A stretch of 64,000 nucleotides of DNA. Source: Halothermothrix orenii H 168. Its GTDB lineage: Bacteria; Bacillota; Halanaerobiia; Halanaerobiales; Halothermotrichaceae. The position numbers were made by a program, and so were the translations under genes. How positions within the stretch are numbered: position 1 is the first letter of the stretch; every line of letters begins with the position of its first letter. The notes below the pieces were generated by a model. It did not search any database and was not told the origin of the DNA. It worked only from the letters and a program-made list of their open reading frames with translations. Where the stretch lies: positions 2,140,501 to 2,204,500 of the forward strand of contig NC_011899.1 of assembly GCF_000020485.1 (NCBI RefSeq). Reading direction: 5' to 3'. Below are positions 27,024-35,839 of this stretch, one piece after another.

Positions 27024-28271
27024 TTAACCGGTTCTATATTGTAGTTCTTTCTGTTCCAGTTCTCTGAACGATTTTACAAAAAGTAAGGCACTTATAAAAT
27101 AAAAACAGAAAGTCAGGAAGTAAGTAGCCTGATATCCAAAGTGGTTTATAATCCAGCCAGCAGCTGTGGCACTACCTCCATGGGCAATACTTTTACTGGT
27201 TCTCATAAGGCTACTGGCTATTGTCTGCTGGGTATCAGGTGTTATCTCCATAGCAAAATCAGAAGCTATTGGCCGGGCCATATTTACTAAAGCTCCCCGT
27301 AATAAAAAAGCCATACTGACAACGGCAAAATTCGGTACAAGAACTATTGCCAGAAGGAAAGGTAGGGAACCAAACTGGGCCACTCCGACCGATTTTACTT
27401 TCCCGAATTTGTTGGTAAGGAGCGGAGTTAGAAATAAAGCAAGAGCTATAGCAGCCCTGTATAAAAACATTATAGTACTTACTCTTTCAGACCCAGCCCC
27501 CAGATTTTTAGCAAGAAAAACACTAAAAAAGGGAGCAATCATTCCACTACCGATACCAAAAAACAACTGGTAGAGACTCAATCTCCTGATACGTTTTTTC
27601 TTCAGACTAGTGACTAATCTTGCTTTCTTTTTACTGCAATTAAATTTATTTTCCTTTTCATAAATAAACAGGGCTGGAATTATTGCCCCCAGAGAAATAA
27701 TTCCCAGTGTAATTAAGACATATTGATAGGCCAGAACTGTATTTGTTTTACCTGCTAATATAGTATTGAAAAAAAGTGGTGGTAAAAACCCAACTAAAAG
27801 GGTACCGATTGTTCTGGCTGCAGTCATCAAGATAAAATTAAAGCTAAATAATTCCTCCCTTTCATTATCATCACTATTGTTAGACAGAAAAGGAGCCATC
27901 ATTACCAATAAAATAGCAAAGGCTGAACCATATATAAGATTTGCCCCTATTAAAATAATCTTGTTGGAAGTAATTCCCTGGACGATTAAAGAGCTCCCTA
28001 TTAGAAAACTGGCCATTAATAATATCCTTTTTGGTCCCATCTTCTCAATTAAAGCTCCCGCGGGAATAGCCAGGATACCTGTAGCCAGAGTCCGGGCAGC
28101 TACCGCTTTACCTACAAAACTCTCTGTATAACCCAGCTCTAAAAAATACAAACCTAAAATGACCTGCATAGCCCCGAGACTGATAAAACTAAGGACAACA
28201 CAACCGAGAAAACTCCTGGCATTAACAGAAAAATTCCTGATACGATGAACATAATTTGTTAATTGTGACAT
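27024..28271 (-). CDS. Major facilitator superfamily transporter
   Basis: Membrane carrier of about 415 residues with twelve predicted helices in two halves joined by a basic loop (SKKKARLVTSLKKKRIRRLS). The first loop has GALIEKMGPKRILL, a version of the MFS motif A. The ATG at 28271 (MSQLTNYVHRI) fits the family; an in-frame ATG at 28370 adds a stretch without family features. A GGAGGG lies 19 bases before the chosen ATG, longer than usual, so the start is not settled. It is a single-gene unit and the substrate is unknown. Confidence 0.85.
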   Translation of the reverse strand: MSQLTNYVHRIRNFSVNARSFLGCVVLSFISLGAMQVILGLYFLELGYTESFVGKAVAARTLATGILAIPAGALIEKMGPKRILLMASFLIGSSLIVQGITSNKIILIGANLIYGSAFAILLVMMAPFLSNNSDDNEREELFSFNFILMTAARTIGTLLVGFLPPLFFNTILAGKTNTVLAYQYVLITLGIISLGAIIPALFIYEKENKFNCSKKKARLVTSLKKKRIRRLSLYQLFFGIGSGMIAPFFSVFLAKNLGAGSERVSTIMFLYRAAIALALFLTPLLTNKFGKVKSVGVAQFGSLPFLLAIVLVPNFAVVSMAFLLRGALVNMARPIASDFAMEITPDTQQTIASSLMRTSKSIAHGGSATAAGWIINHFGYQATYFLTFCFYFISALLFVKSFRELEQKELQYRTG

Positions 28272-28641
28272 TGTAACTGTGTTAGTTTGACCCTCCAGTT
28301 TAAAATAAATTATTATACGGTGATTTATCTTAACATACTGAGTAAGAAAGTCAAACTGCCACAGCATCAATTATTTTTTTCTGGTTATACTCAACTCTTT
28401 CTACCCCTGTAATCCTTCAATAAATGACGATATTCAGGTTTATGCTTCGTAAGATTATTTGTCATACTCTTTGCTTTATTAAAAAAAGACTTACTAAATA
28501 ATTTTGAAGATTTGCATTATTTAAAATATCACATTTTGATAAATGGTTTACAGTTACCTACAAGGATTAAAATATAATTATTATGGATTTAGTATAATAC
28601 CTTATTAACAACTATTTAACTGTAAAGGAGATGGTTCAACT

Positions 28642-28833
28642 ATGAAATTAAAGGGAATCAAAATTGTAAAAGAATACTGTCCTCAAAACCACCCCTGCCC
28701 TTCAAAAAGCATATGCCCTGTAGGTGCTATTAAACAGAAGGGATTTGGAGCTCCGACAATTGATGAAGAGAAATGCATCTTATGTGGTAAGTGTTTAAAC
28801 ACCTGCCCGGTTTTTCAACCAATACCAGCTTAA
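28642..28833 (+). CDS. Small 4Fe-4S ferredoxin-like protein
   Basis: 63 residues. The second half holds a canonical cluster motif CILCGKCLNTCP; the first half has CPQNHPCPSKSICP with altered spacing and may complete a second cluster. It is an electron carrier typical of anaerobes, partner unknown. AAAGGAGAT precedes the ATG. It is a single-gene unit with a hairpin after it. Confidence 0.88.
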   Translation: MKLKGIKIVKEYCPQNHPCPSKSICPVGAIKQKGFGAPTIDEEKCILCGKCLNTCPVFQPIPA

Positions 28834-28861
28834 ACCTGAGTTTTTGTTTGCTCTCCTAAAG

Positions 28862-28878
28862 GGGCAGTTTTTCTGCCC
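28862..28878 (+). terminator. Probable terminator of the ferredoxin gene
   Basis: Arms GGGCAG and CTGCCC with a T5 loop, followed by ACTTTATT, 28 bases past the stop codon. Confidence 0.6.
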
Positions 28879-28981
28879 ACTTTATTACATATTTGTTCAT
28901 AACCAGAATTAAATTCTCCTGTTTCAGGTAAAAATCAAATTAAAACAAAAGGAAATTAAATTTACAGGAATATATTTTTAA

Positions 28982-29010
28982 TTGACATTGCTTTAATAAC
29001 ATATTATAAT
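28982..29010 (+). promoter_or_regulatory. Sigma-A promoter of the riboswitch-controlled exchanger gene
   Basis: TTGACA, 17 bases, TATAAT, all consensus. Transcription should start near 29017 and produce a leader of about 220 bases that carries the riboswitch. Confidence 0.9.
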
Positions 29011-29065
29011 TATTTTTAGCTGTTAAATAGTTTATTTTATTTAAAAATAATAAAACTTGTTTTAA

Positions 29066-29186
29066 CCACAGGGGAGTAGTTCAAAAAAGTAAAGTCAACA
29101 ACCGGCATCCTGGCCTGGCTTTACTTGCATAATGTAAATTATGTGAACAAGACCTATGGCAGTATCTGTCATCAGGTCTTTTTTTG
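29066..29186 (+). ncRNA. yybP-ykoY (Mn2+) riboswitch with terminator platform
   Basis: The leader shows the conserved loop GGGGAGTAG (29071-29079), GTCAACAACCGG followed by its pairing partner ending CTTTACTTG, and the second conserved loop AACAAGACCT (29146-29155). CCACAGG and CCTATGG can close the basal helix. GACCT then also pairs with AGGTC at 29174 to form a terminator hairpin followed by a run of seven T. The pieces and their order match the yybP-ykoY family, known to bind Mn2+ and turn on export genes by preventing termination. The same layout is inferred here. Confidence 0.9.
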
Positions 29187-29236
29187 TTTTGCCAATACTG
29201 GTGGACAAAGTATCCCATGAAGAAAGGGAGGTTTTT

Positions 29237-30307
29237 ATGGAAGCATTAATACATAATTATTTAGTTTCATTTCCCACCCTTGCTCTACTTATAACGATTG
29301 CTATAATGCTTTACATTCTCAGTAAAGGTGCTGATATCCTGGTCGATGAAGCAGTTAAGCTTTCTCTACAGTTAGGTGTTCCTAAAGTAATTATTGGGGC
29401 TACTATTGTCTCCCTGGGTACAACCCTGCCCGAAGCTGCTGTCTCTGTTCTGGCTGCCATTAACGGCAATCCTGATCTGGCTTTGGGAAATGCAGTTGGT
29501 TCAATTATTGCTGATACCGGCCTTATAATTGGTGTGGCGGCCCTTTTAGGATCTCTACCTGTTAGTAAAATGATTGTCAATCGTCAGGGACGTATCCAGG
29601 TCTGGGCTGGTATTTTACTTGCTCTTGTTAGTCTTCCGTTAGTATCTGGTTCCAATATACCTCAGTGGATAGGGTGGGTATTCATTGTGTTGCTGATATT
29701 GTATATCTATTCCTCTATTAAATGGACCCAGAAAACCGATACAGGCCAGACTGCGGCTACCAGTATTTCCCGGGGGAGTAACGCTAACCAGCCAACCCCT
29801 GCCCAATCAGACGTTTCTGTTGAAATCACTATTAGTGAAGATAGTGACTCATTGGTTTTAAGGATATTTAAACTGTTTGCAGGCATTTTCCTGGTTATAG
29901 GATCATCAAAGGTTCTTATCCCGGCGGTAGAGATAACAGCTATTCGTATTGGAATTCCCGAGAGCATTATTGCAGCGACTCTTGTCGCTTTCGGAACCAG
30001 CTTACCTGAACTTATGACTGCCATTACTGCTGTCAGAAAGGGGCACGGAGAACTGGCTGTCGGCAACATAGTGGGGGCAGATATTTTAAATGTACTGTTT
30101 GTAGTTGGTAGCGCTGCCTCTGTCACCGCGGGAGGGCTAAATGTGCCGGCTAATTTTTACAGGCTTCAAATACCAACTATGGTCATTATTCTGGTAACAT
30201 TCAGGTTATTCTCCCGGGGAAGAAATGAAGAGATTACTAAAAAGGAAGGCATTGTTTTATTTCTTCTATATGTTATCTACCTGATTTTAAACTATACCTG
30301 GGTTTAA
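29237..30307 (+). CDS. CaCA-family cation exchanger, probable Mn2+/Ca2+ exporter
   Basis: Membrane antiporter of 356 residues with about ten helices in two homologous halves, each with the alpha-repeat: GATIVSLGTTLPEAAVSVLA in the first and AATLVAFGTSLPELMTAITA in the second. These glutamates bind the cation in Na+/Ca2+ exchangers. A hydrophilic loop with runs of S, T and Q lies between the halves. The start is the ATG at 29237, well placed behind GGGAGG; the frame is open further upstream but that part belongs to the riboswitch. Control by a Mn2+ riboswitch makes manganese export the most likely task, although calcium exchange by family similarity is possible. Confidence 0.9.
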   Translation: MEALIHNYLVSFPTLALLITIAIMLYILSKGADILVDEAVKLSLQLGVPKVIIGATIVSLGTTLPEAAVSVLAAINGNPDLALGNAVGSIIADTGLIIGVAALLGSLPVSKMIVNRQGRIQVWAGILLALVSLPLVSGSNIPQWIGWVFIVLLILYIYSSIKWTQKTDTGQTAATSISRGSNANQPTPAQSDVSVEITISEDSDSLVLRIFKLFAGIFLVIGSSKVLIPAVEITAIRIGIPESIIAATLVAFGTSLPELMTAITAVRKGHGELAVGNIVGADILNVLFVVGSAASVTAGGLNVPANFYRLQIPTMVIILVTFRLFSRGRNEEITKKEGIVLFLLYVIYLILNYTWV

Positions 30308-30328
30308 AAAAATAAACTGTTCAAAAAA

Positions 30329-30356
30329 GACCGGCGCTATCTATTGCCGGTCTTTT
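30329..30356 (+). terminator. Terminator of the exchanger gene
   Basis: Arms GACCGGC and GCCGGTC with a ten-base loop, followed by TTTT, about 20 bases past the stop codon. Confidence 0.9.
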
Positions 30357-30377
30357 AAGCTTTTTTTACCGATTTTT

Positions 30378-30862
30378 TTAATTTTTAACTGGATAATCTG
30401 AATTAGTTTTTATTTTTTCTATAGTTTGAAATAATATGTATACCAAAATGGAAAAAATAAGAATAATAACTGATGGTAATATTTTGTTAATGGGTACGAA
30501 TACCATCAGAAATGAATTGGCAAATGCATGTAAAATTATACATAAGAATATACTTCGCCTTGCTAAATATACTATTGACAGCAAAAATGATAATGACATA
30601 ACAAAAATTGCAAAATGGAGAAAGTTCATATCAGCCTGATTAGTACCTTTAATAAACCATAATGGTATATGCCAGGCAGCCCAGACAAACCCCACCATCT
30701 AGCACTTACAGCTGGCATAAATCCTCCAGCAATATAAAAAATCATCATCAAAGGTGTTCCATACTGAAGAAAGTTATATTGATTGGCAACAGCAATACTC
30801 CCCCATAAAATCCAGGTTAGCCCAAATGTAAAAACTAAATACTTTTTTACTTCCCTATTCAT
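30378..30862 (-). pseudogene. CPBP (CAAX-type) intramembrane protease gene with internal deletion
   Basis: The first part (from 30862) reads as the start of a CPBP protease, with a basic start and two membrane segments up to AGGFMPAVSA. The frame then slips. In another frame the typical second half appears: VGFVWAAWHIPLWF, the next helix, and LHAFANS with the second conserved histidine. The joint lies near 30690. The middle third of the protein, including the catalytic EExxxR motif, is missing, so the product cannot be an active protease. The deletion has removed sequence rather than adding a stop, so this is not a simple sequencing error. Confidence 0.85.
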
Positions 30863-31009
30863 TAATATTACCCTTCCATTTTGAATTTAAAAAATATTTT
30901 TGCAAAAAATCCTGGAGATTGTTAGAATAGTTTCCCAAACATCTTGAGAATCCCCTCTTATAAAGAAAAAAACAGGTGTCAGTACGGTGGGAACACACAC
31001 TAAAAAAAA

Positions 31010-31029
31010 AGGCTCCAATTTAGGAGCCT
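31010..31029 (-). terminator. Terminator of the pts genes
   Basis: Arms AGGCTCC and GGAGCCT with a six-base loop and nine T on the minus strand, 78 bases past the ptsI stop codon. Confidence 0.9.
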
Positions 31030-31106
31030 CATAAATAAGAGATAATGACATTAGCAAGTTTAAACTATAATTTGGGGACCAGAAATAACCCGGATCTCCG
31101 TATAAG

Positions 31107-32830
31107 CTACATCTGAGGTAGATTTAATAACTGTTGTTCCAAATACTCTTCCACTTCTTTTGCGGTAGATAAACTTAAAGCCTCTCTTGCCATCTCTTTA
31201 GCTTCCTCTAAGGTCATATTTCTAATAATATTTTTAACTTCTGGAATTGAAACTGCACTCATACTAAATTCGTCAAGCCCAATTCCTAATAAATAAGGAA
31301 CCATCCGCTTATCTCCCGCCATTTCTCCACACATTCCAACCCAAATTCTTTCTTGATGAGCAGCATCTACTACTCGCTTGATTAATCTAAGCAAAGCAGG
31401 ATGAAATGGCTTATATAAGTGCGATATATTTTCATTCATTCTATCTGTAGCAGTTGTATACTGAATTAAATCATTCGTTCCAATACTGAAAAAGTCTGCT
31501 TCTTTAGCTAAAATATCAGCCGTCATAGCCGCTGCTGGAACCTCAACCATCATTCCTACTTCTAAATCAGAATCAAATTTAACTCCTTCTTCCCTTAAAT
31601 CAGTTTTCACTTCTTCTAAAACCTGATTAGCAGCTCTTAATTCTTCTACTGAGGAGATCATTGGATACATTATTTTAACTTCCCCATAAGCACTGGCCCG
31701 TAAAATTGCTCTTAATTGAGTTTTAAAGATATCCTTTTTATCTAGACACATTCGAATAGCCCGATAGCCTAAGAATGGATTCATCTCCCCTGGCAAATCT
31801 AAATAAGGTAGCTCTTTATCCCCACCTATATCTAAGGTTCTAATTACTATTGGTCCGTCTAGCTTAGTTGCTACTTCTTTATAGGCTTTAAATTGTTCTT
31901 CTTCTGTAGGTAAGGAGTTACGGTCCATGTATAAAAACTCACTTCGATAAAGTCCAATTCCTTCGGCTCCGTTATCCAAAGCTCCTACTACATCATCAGG
32001 AGTCCCAATATTTGCGGCAACTTCCACCTGATGACCATCTTTAGTCTTAGCTGGTAACTCTTTAAGTTCCGCAAGTTTTGCCTTATGTTCTTCATATTCT
32101 TTCTTTCTTTATATTTTTCTACCACTTCTGAAGTAGGGTCAATAATTACTTTCCCATCTAAACCATCCACGATCACCGTTACTTCTTTCTCAACTTCAGT
32201 CAATAAATCATTAACTCCTACCACAGCAGGAATTTCTAAAGACCGTGCCATAATAGCCGTATGGGAAGTTCGACCTCCAATCTGAGTTACAAATCCTAAT
32301 ACTTTATTCTTATCTAATTGAGCTGTATCTGAAGGAGCTAAATCTTTAGCCATTAGAATAACTTCTTCATCTAAATTCATTAAAGAAACAGTATCATGTC
32401 CTAATAAATTCTTTAAAATTCTATCTCCTACATCTTTAACATCTGCAGACCGCTCCTGCATATATTCATTATCCATATTAGCAAACATAGTAGTAAACCT
32501 ATTCACTACTTCATCTACTGCTGCTTCAGCATTAACATTTTCTGTATCTATTTTTTCTTCCACTGCTGAAATCAATTCTGGATCGTCTACTACATTAAGA
32601 TGAGCCGCAAAAATTTCTGCCTCATCGGCTCCCATCTCTTTATTAACTTTTTCTTTTATCTTCTCTAACTGTTCCCTGGAAGTTGCAACAGCATCATGAA
32701 ATCTCTGTTTTTCTTCTTCGGGATTATCAACTACTTCTTTTGAATAAGATAAGTCTTCATCATTCATAATTACTACTTTGCCAATTGAAATTCCCGGTGA
32801 AGCTGCTACTCCTGTTAGGTCTCTACTCAT
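31107..32830 (-). pseudogene. ptsI: PTS enzyme I gene with a frameshift at a tetranucleotide repeat
   Basis: Enzyme I passes phosphate from PEP to HPr. The N-terminal part is intact from the ATG at 32830, with the phosphorylated histidine in GGRTSHTAIMARS. After VVEKYKERK the frame slips and the natural continuation ([17 protein letters not shown]...) is found in another frame. It runs to the stop at 31107 with the PEP-binding domain intact ([35 protein letters not shown]). The slip lies within (AAAG)3 at about 32096-32110; one extra AAAG would restore the frame and give 575 codons, the usual length. The gene is either inactive, phase-variable, or misread in sequencing. It follows ptsH by 12 bases. 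Confidence 0.88.
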
Positions 32831-32842
32831 CTTATCAACTCC

Positions 32843-33127
32843 TTAGTTCTTTTCTCCAAATTTATCTTCTATTAAACCAACCAGAGCATCAACTGCTTGA
32901 CTGGCATCTGCTCCCTTTGCCAGAATAGTTATTTCAGTATTCTGATCAATTCCTAAACTCATTAGGCCAATAATACTTTTAGCATTAATTTCCTGGGAAT
33001 CTTTAACTACCTTGATGTCTGCATCATACTTTTTTGCCATCTCCACAAACATAGAAGCCGGTCGAGCATGTAAACCTGTTTTATTGGCTACTACTACTTT
33101 CTGCTTAACAACTGAATTTTTTTCCAT
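32843..33127 (-). CDS. ptsH: PTS phosphocarrier protein HPr
   Basis: 94 residues. The active histidine is in NKTGLHARPAS (His20 with the start used here), and the regulatory serine region is NAKSIIGLMSLG, as in Firmicutes HPr. The ATG at 33127 has AGAGGTGAG before it; the GTG at 33136 is inside that site. It is transcribed with ptsI. It should deliver phosphate to the EIIA domain of the neighbouring PRD regulator and to an EIIA for the ascorbate-type EIIC, none of which is separately encoded here. Confidence 0.95.
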   Translation of the reverse strand: MEKNSVVKQKVVVANKTGLHARPASMFVEMAKKYDADIKVVKDSQEINAKSIIGLMSLGIDQNTEITILAKGADASQAVDALVGLIEDKFGEKN

Positions 33128-33205
33128 TAAACTCACCTCTTATATAAAATTAATAAAAATATTTTAGTAAATAAAACACGATGCAACGCTAGTGAAAGAT
33201 TATTA

Positions 33206-35431
33206 TTACTTAATTAACATTTCTTCTATCTTAATTAAAACATCATGTTGGTTATCTACTGTCAGCATTTTCTCTACAAAACCATATTCATTAATTAATT
33301 TCAAAAGTTCAGATAAAGCAGAGAGATGGGAAACTTCATCTATAGGAGCTAATGTAAAAATTAAATGAACAGGATCATAATCATGACCAAAATTAACTCC
33401 CTCTTTTATAATCCCTAATCCCATACTCTTTTTTACAACTCCATCTTCAGGTCTAGCATGTATTAAACTAATATGAGGGGATATTACTACGTAAGCACCT
33501 TTTTGTTCAATGACTTCTATCGTTCGCTCAACATATTCTTCTAATATATGACCCTGATCTACTAAAGGCTTTGCTGCTACTCTAACTCCTGTTCTCCAAT
33601 TATCTACCTTATCAATTACTGCTATATTATTTTCAGTTAACAATTCTAATAGTCCTTTACCACTCTCTTCTATACTTTGCCTGTCAGCTGTATCATCTAT
33701 TTTATCTAAAACTTTAACTCCTTTAGAAGCAAAAAAATCTCTTAAATCTTTTTTTAGGCTATCTTTATCTCCTACAATTGCTTCTTGCTCTATAACCTCA
33801 ATTACTTCTTCAATATCAAAGGAATAATCTGTTATAGATTCAGAGTCCTCTTTAATTTCAGTGGAATCAAAAATATCTCGCTTACTTTGAATAATAGCTT
33901 TAACATTTTTCTTATCCTTCTGGCTTAATAGAGGATTAACCTGTAATACTAAAATATCATCAATATCTAACGGGATAGTTGTAATAATTAAATCAATGTT
34001 TTTTAAATCAACTTCATTATTCTCTAATTGAATAACAGAAACAACATTACAAATTTTGATCTCAGAAAATTCTTTACTTAATCTAGAAGATAACAAGTTA
34101 GTTGTTCCTACTCCACTTGAACAAACTAAGACTACCCTTAATTTTCTGCTAGATTTACTCCTCTCTAAAGCAGCTCCAAGATGAAGGGTAATATACCCAA
34201 TTTCATCTGAACTAATTGATTTTTGCAACTTGCTCTGTAATATCTTAGCTGCCCTTTTAGCTGCTTTAAATATTTCCCCGTACCTGCTTTTAACATCTAA
34301 CAGTAAGGGATTTTTTAATGGTAGGTCATATTTTATACGATTAATAGTTGGTTTTAAATGTAACGCCAGACCAATTATTAATTGAGTATCATCAATTAAC
34401 TTAACCCCTAAATAGTCTTCAGCTACCTTAACCATTTCTTTAGTTAAAATAATCAGCTCCTGGTCTAAATCCTGGTTGATAAGTTTTTTATAATCGTCAT
34501 CACCTATCTTTTGCCATAATTTAGCCCCCATTAAATGTAAGGTAACATAACCTATCTCCGAATCTGGAATGCTTATGTCAAAAATTTGCTCCATGATCTT
34601 TCCTATCTTCTTGGCTATCTTATATTCATCACTTTTTTTAATAACCTTTAATCGTTCCTCGGGTAGCTGAATATCTTTTCCTTCTAATAATCTGCTTATT
34701 GCTAAAGCTAAATGAACTAACAAACTAGCATACGCTTCATCAGCAAATTGAAATCCTAATTGCTTTTCGGCAAAAGAAATTACACTTTCAATCTTGGTCA
34801 AATCAATACCAGATACTAATTTATCAAATTCTTTAAAAAACCCCGGCTCTAAATTTCTTTCTTCCAATGCTTTTTTCTGAATTTGTCGTAAAAATCCAAC
34901 TAATTCTTTTTCATTTGCTGTTTCTTCTAAAACATTCATCATGGCATGTCTAATATCTATCTCGTCACCTTTTATTTCTAAACCATAATTGGTCTTTCTA
35001 ATAAGAATTAAATTGTGCTTTGATAACCAGTTTTCAACTTCATCTAAATCTTTAATTATTGTTGACTTACTGATGCGTAACATTATTTCTAATTCTTTGA
35101 TAATAATCGGTTCATTAGCCTGAAATAGTCTAAATAAAATTAGATGCTGACGCTCTTTAGGAGATAAAATTCTTTCAAGGCCATAAAGATTAGCTAATTC
35201 TTCTTGTATCTTATTTAACTCTTCTTCTTTTCCCTCTAAATAAACCCCAATTCGTGTTTTTCTTATTAATTTAGCATCATAGGAAGAGATACTAGATTCA
35301 ATATCATCTAGATCATACCTGATCGTTCTACTACTAACATTAAATCTATCAGCCAATTGTTTAATAGAGACAGCTTTCTCCTGGTCAATTAAATATTTCA
35401 ATAATTGACAAACCCGGGGTTTTAAACTCAA
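33206..35431 (-). CDS. BglG/MtlR-family transcription activator with PRD, EIIB-like and EIIA domains
   Basis: A 741-residue PTS-controlled regulator. Two N-terminal helix-turn-helix domains (VSIKQLADRFNVSSRTIRYDL and a second near residues 90-140) are followed by two PRDs with phosphorylatable histidines (LLVHLALAISR, YVTLHLMGA; IGLALHLKP, YITLHLGAA), a GatB-like EIIB domain (LVCSSGVGTTNLL) and a C-terminal EIIA of the fructose/mannitol type (ISPHISLIHARPEDGV). The TTG start has GGAGG nine bases upstream. It should activate the PTS permease genes when their sugar is present. A strong terminator lies between this gene and the EIIC gene, so it is transcribed separately. Confidence 0.92.
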   Translation of the reverse strand: MSLKPRVCQLLKYLIDQEKAVSIKQLADRFNVSSRTIRYDLDDIESSISSYDAKLIRKTRIGVYLEGKEEELNKIQEELANLYGLERILSPKERQHLILFRLFQANEPIIIKELEIMLRISKSTIIKDLDEVENWLSKHNLILIRKTNYGLEIKGDEIDIRHAMMNVLEETANEKELVGFLRQIQKKALEERNLEPGFFKEFDKLVSGIDLTKIESVISFAEKQLGFQFADEAYASLLVHLALAISRLLEGKDIQLPEERLKVIKKSDEYKIAKKIGKIMEQIFDISIPDSEIGYVTLHLMGAKLWQKIGDDDYKKLINQDLDQELIILTKEMVKVAEDYLGVKLIDDTQLIIGLALHLKPTINRIKYDLPLKNPLLLDVKSRYGEIFKAAKRAAKILQSKLQKSISSDEIGYITLHLGAALERSKSSRKLRVVLVCSSGVGTTNLLSSRLSKEFSEIKICNVVSVIQLENNEVDLKNIDLIITTIPLDIDDILVLQVNPLLSQKDKKNVKAIIQSKRDIFDSTEIKEDSESITDYSFDIEEVIEVIEQEAIVGDKDSLKKDLRDFFASKGVKVLDKIDDTADRQSIEESGKGLLELLTENNIAVIDKVDNWRTGVRVAAKPLVDQGHILEEYVERTIEVIEQKGAYVVISPHISLIHARPEDGVVKKSMGLGIIKEGVNFGHDYDPVHLIFTLAPIDEVSHLSALSELLKLINEYGFVEKMLTVDNQHDVLIKIEEMLIK

Positions 35432-35460
35432 CTTTTTGCCTCCTTACTTATTTAAAGGGA

Positions 35461-35695
35461 AAAGCTCTTGTAATTAATTGCTAGAATTTTAAAACATTTT
35501 TAACAAATTTATTTGTAATATTCTTAGCAATTTTTTCTAAAATCGAAGAAATAACTCTTCTTTCATTTTCATTCCTTTAATTTCCTCTCTATCTAAGGAA
35601 TCATCATAAGCTGCTCCAGTATGCTTTTTTATTGAATCACGTTGTAAGCCTCTAAATATTAGCTATTCTCTCCAACAACCCTATTACCTCCTTGT
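35461..35695 (-). other. Degenerate reading frame between the PTS regulator and EIIC genes
   Basis: The 410-base gap between the regulator and EIIC genes holds, on the minus strand, AAGGAGG followed by a TTG start that gives only eight codons. Coding-looking pieces in two other frames follow (RGLQRDSIKKHTGAAYDD and ILEKIAKNITNKFVKNVLKF). Joined by two frameshifts they would give a helical, lysine-rich protein of about 65 residues. No family is recognised. It is best read as a decayed small gene. Confidence 0.3.
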
Positions 35696-35784
35696 AAATA
35701 ATACCAACTTATCCTATTACTATTTTTGTTGCCAGACTTTTGAAAAACTCGCAATACCAGTATCAGTTAATGATATTAACTTTT

Positions 35785-35824
35785 AAAGAGTAAAGAAGGG
35801 TATTAATGCCCTTCTTTACTCTTT
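35785..35824 (-). terminator. Strong terminator of the EIIC gene
   Basis: Perfect 16-base arms AAAGAGTAAAGAAGGG and CCCTTCTTTACTCTTT around an eight-base loop, 16 bases past the EIIC stop codon. The U-rich 3' arm serves both strands. Confidence 0.9.
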
Positions 35825-35839
35825 AGATTTAAAAAATTA

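Noticed and set aside
30863-31106. Missing C-terminal part of the truncated antitoxin at the left border of the PTS block
   Set aside because: No HExxH-type coding sequence could be found there in any frame, so a simple insertion into higA is not supported by what is in view.
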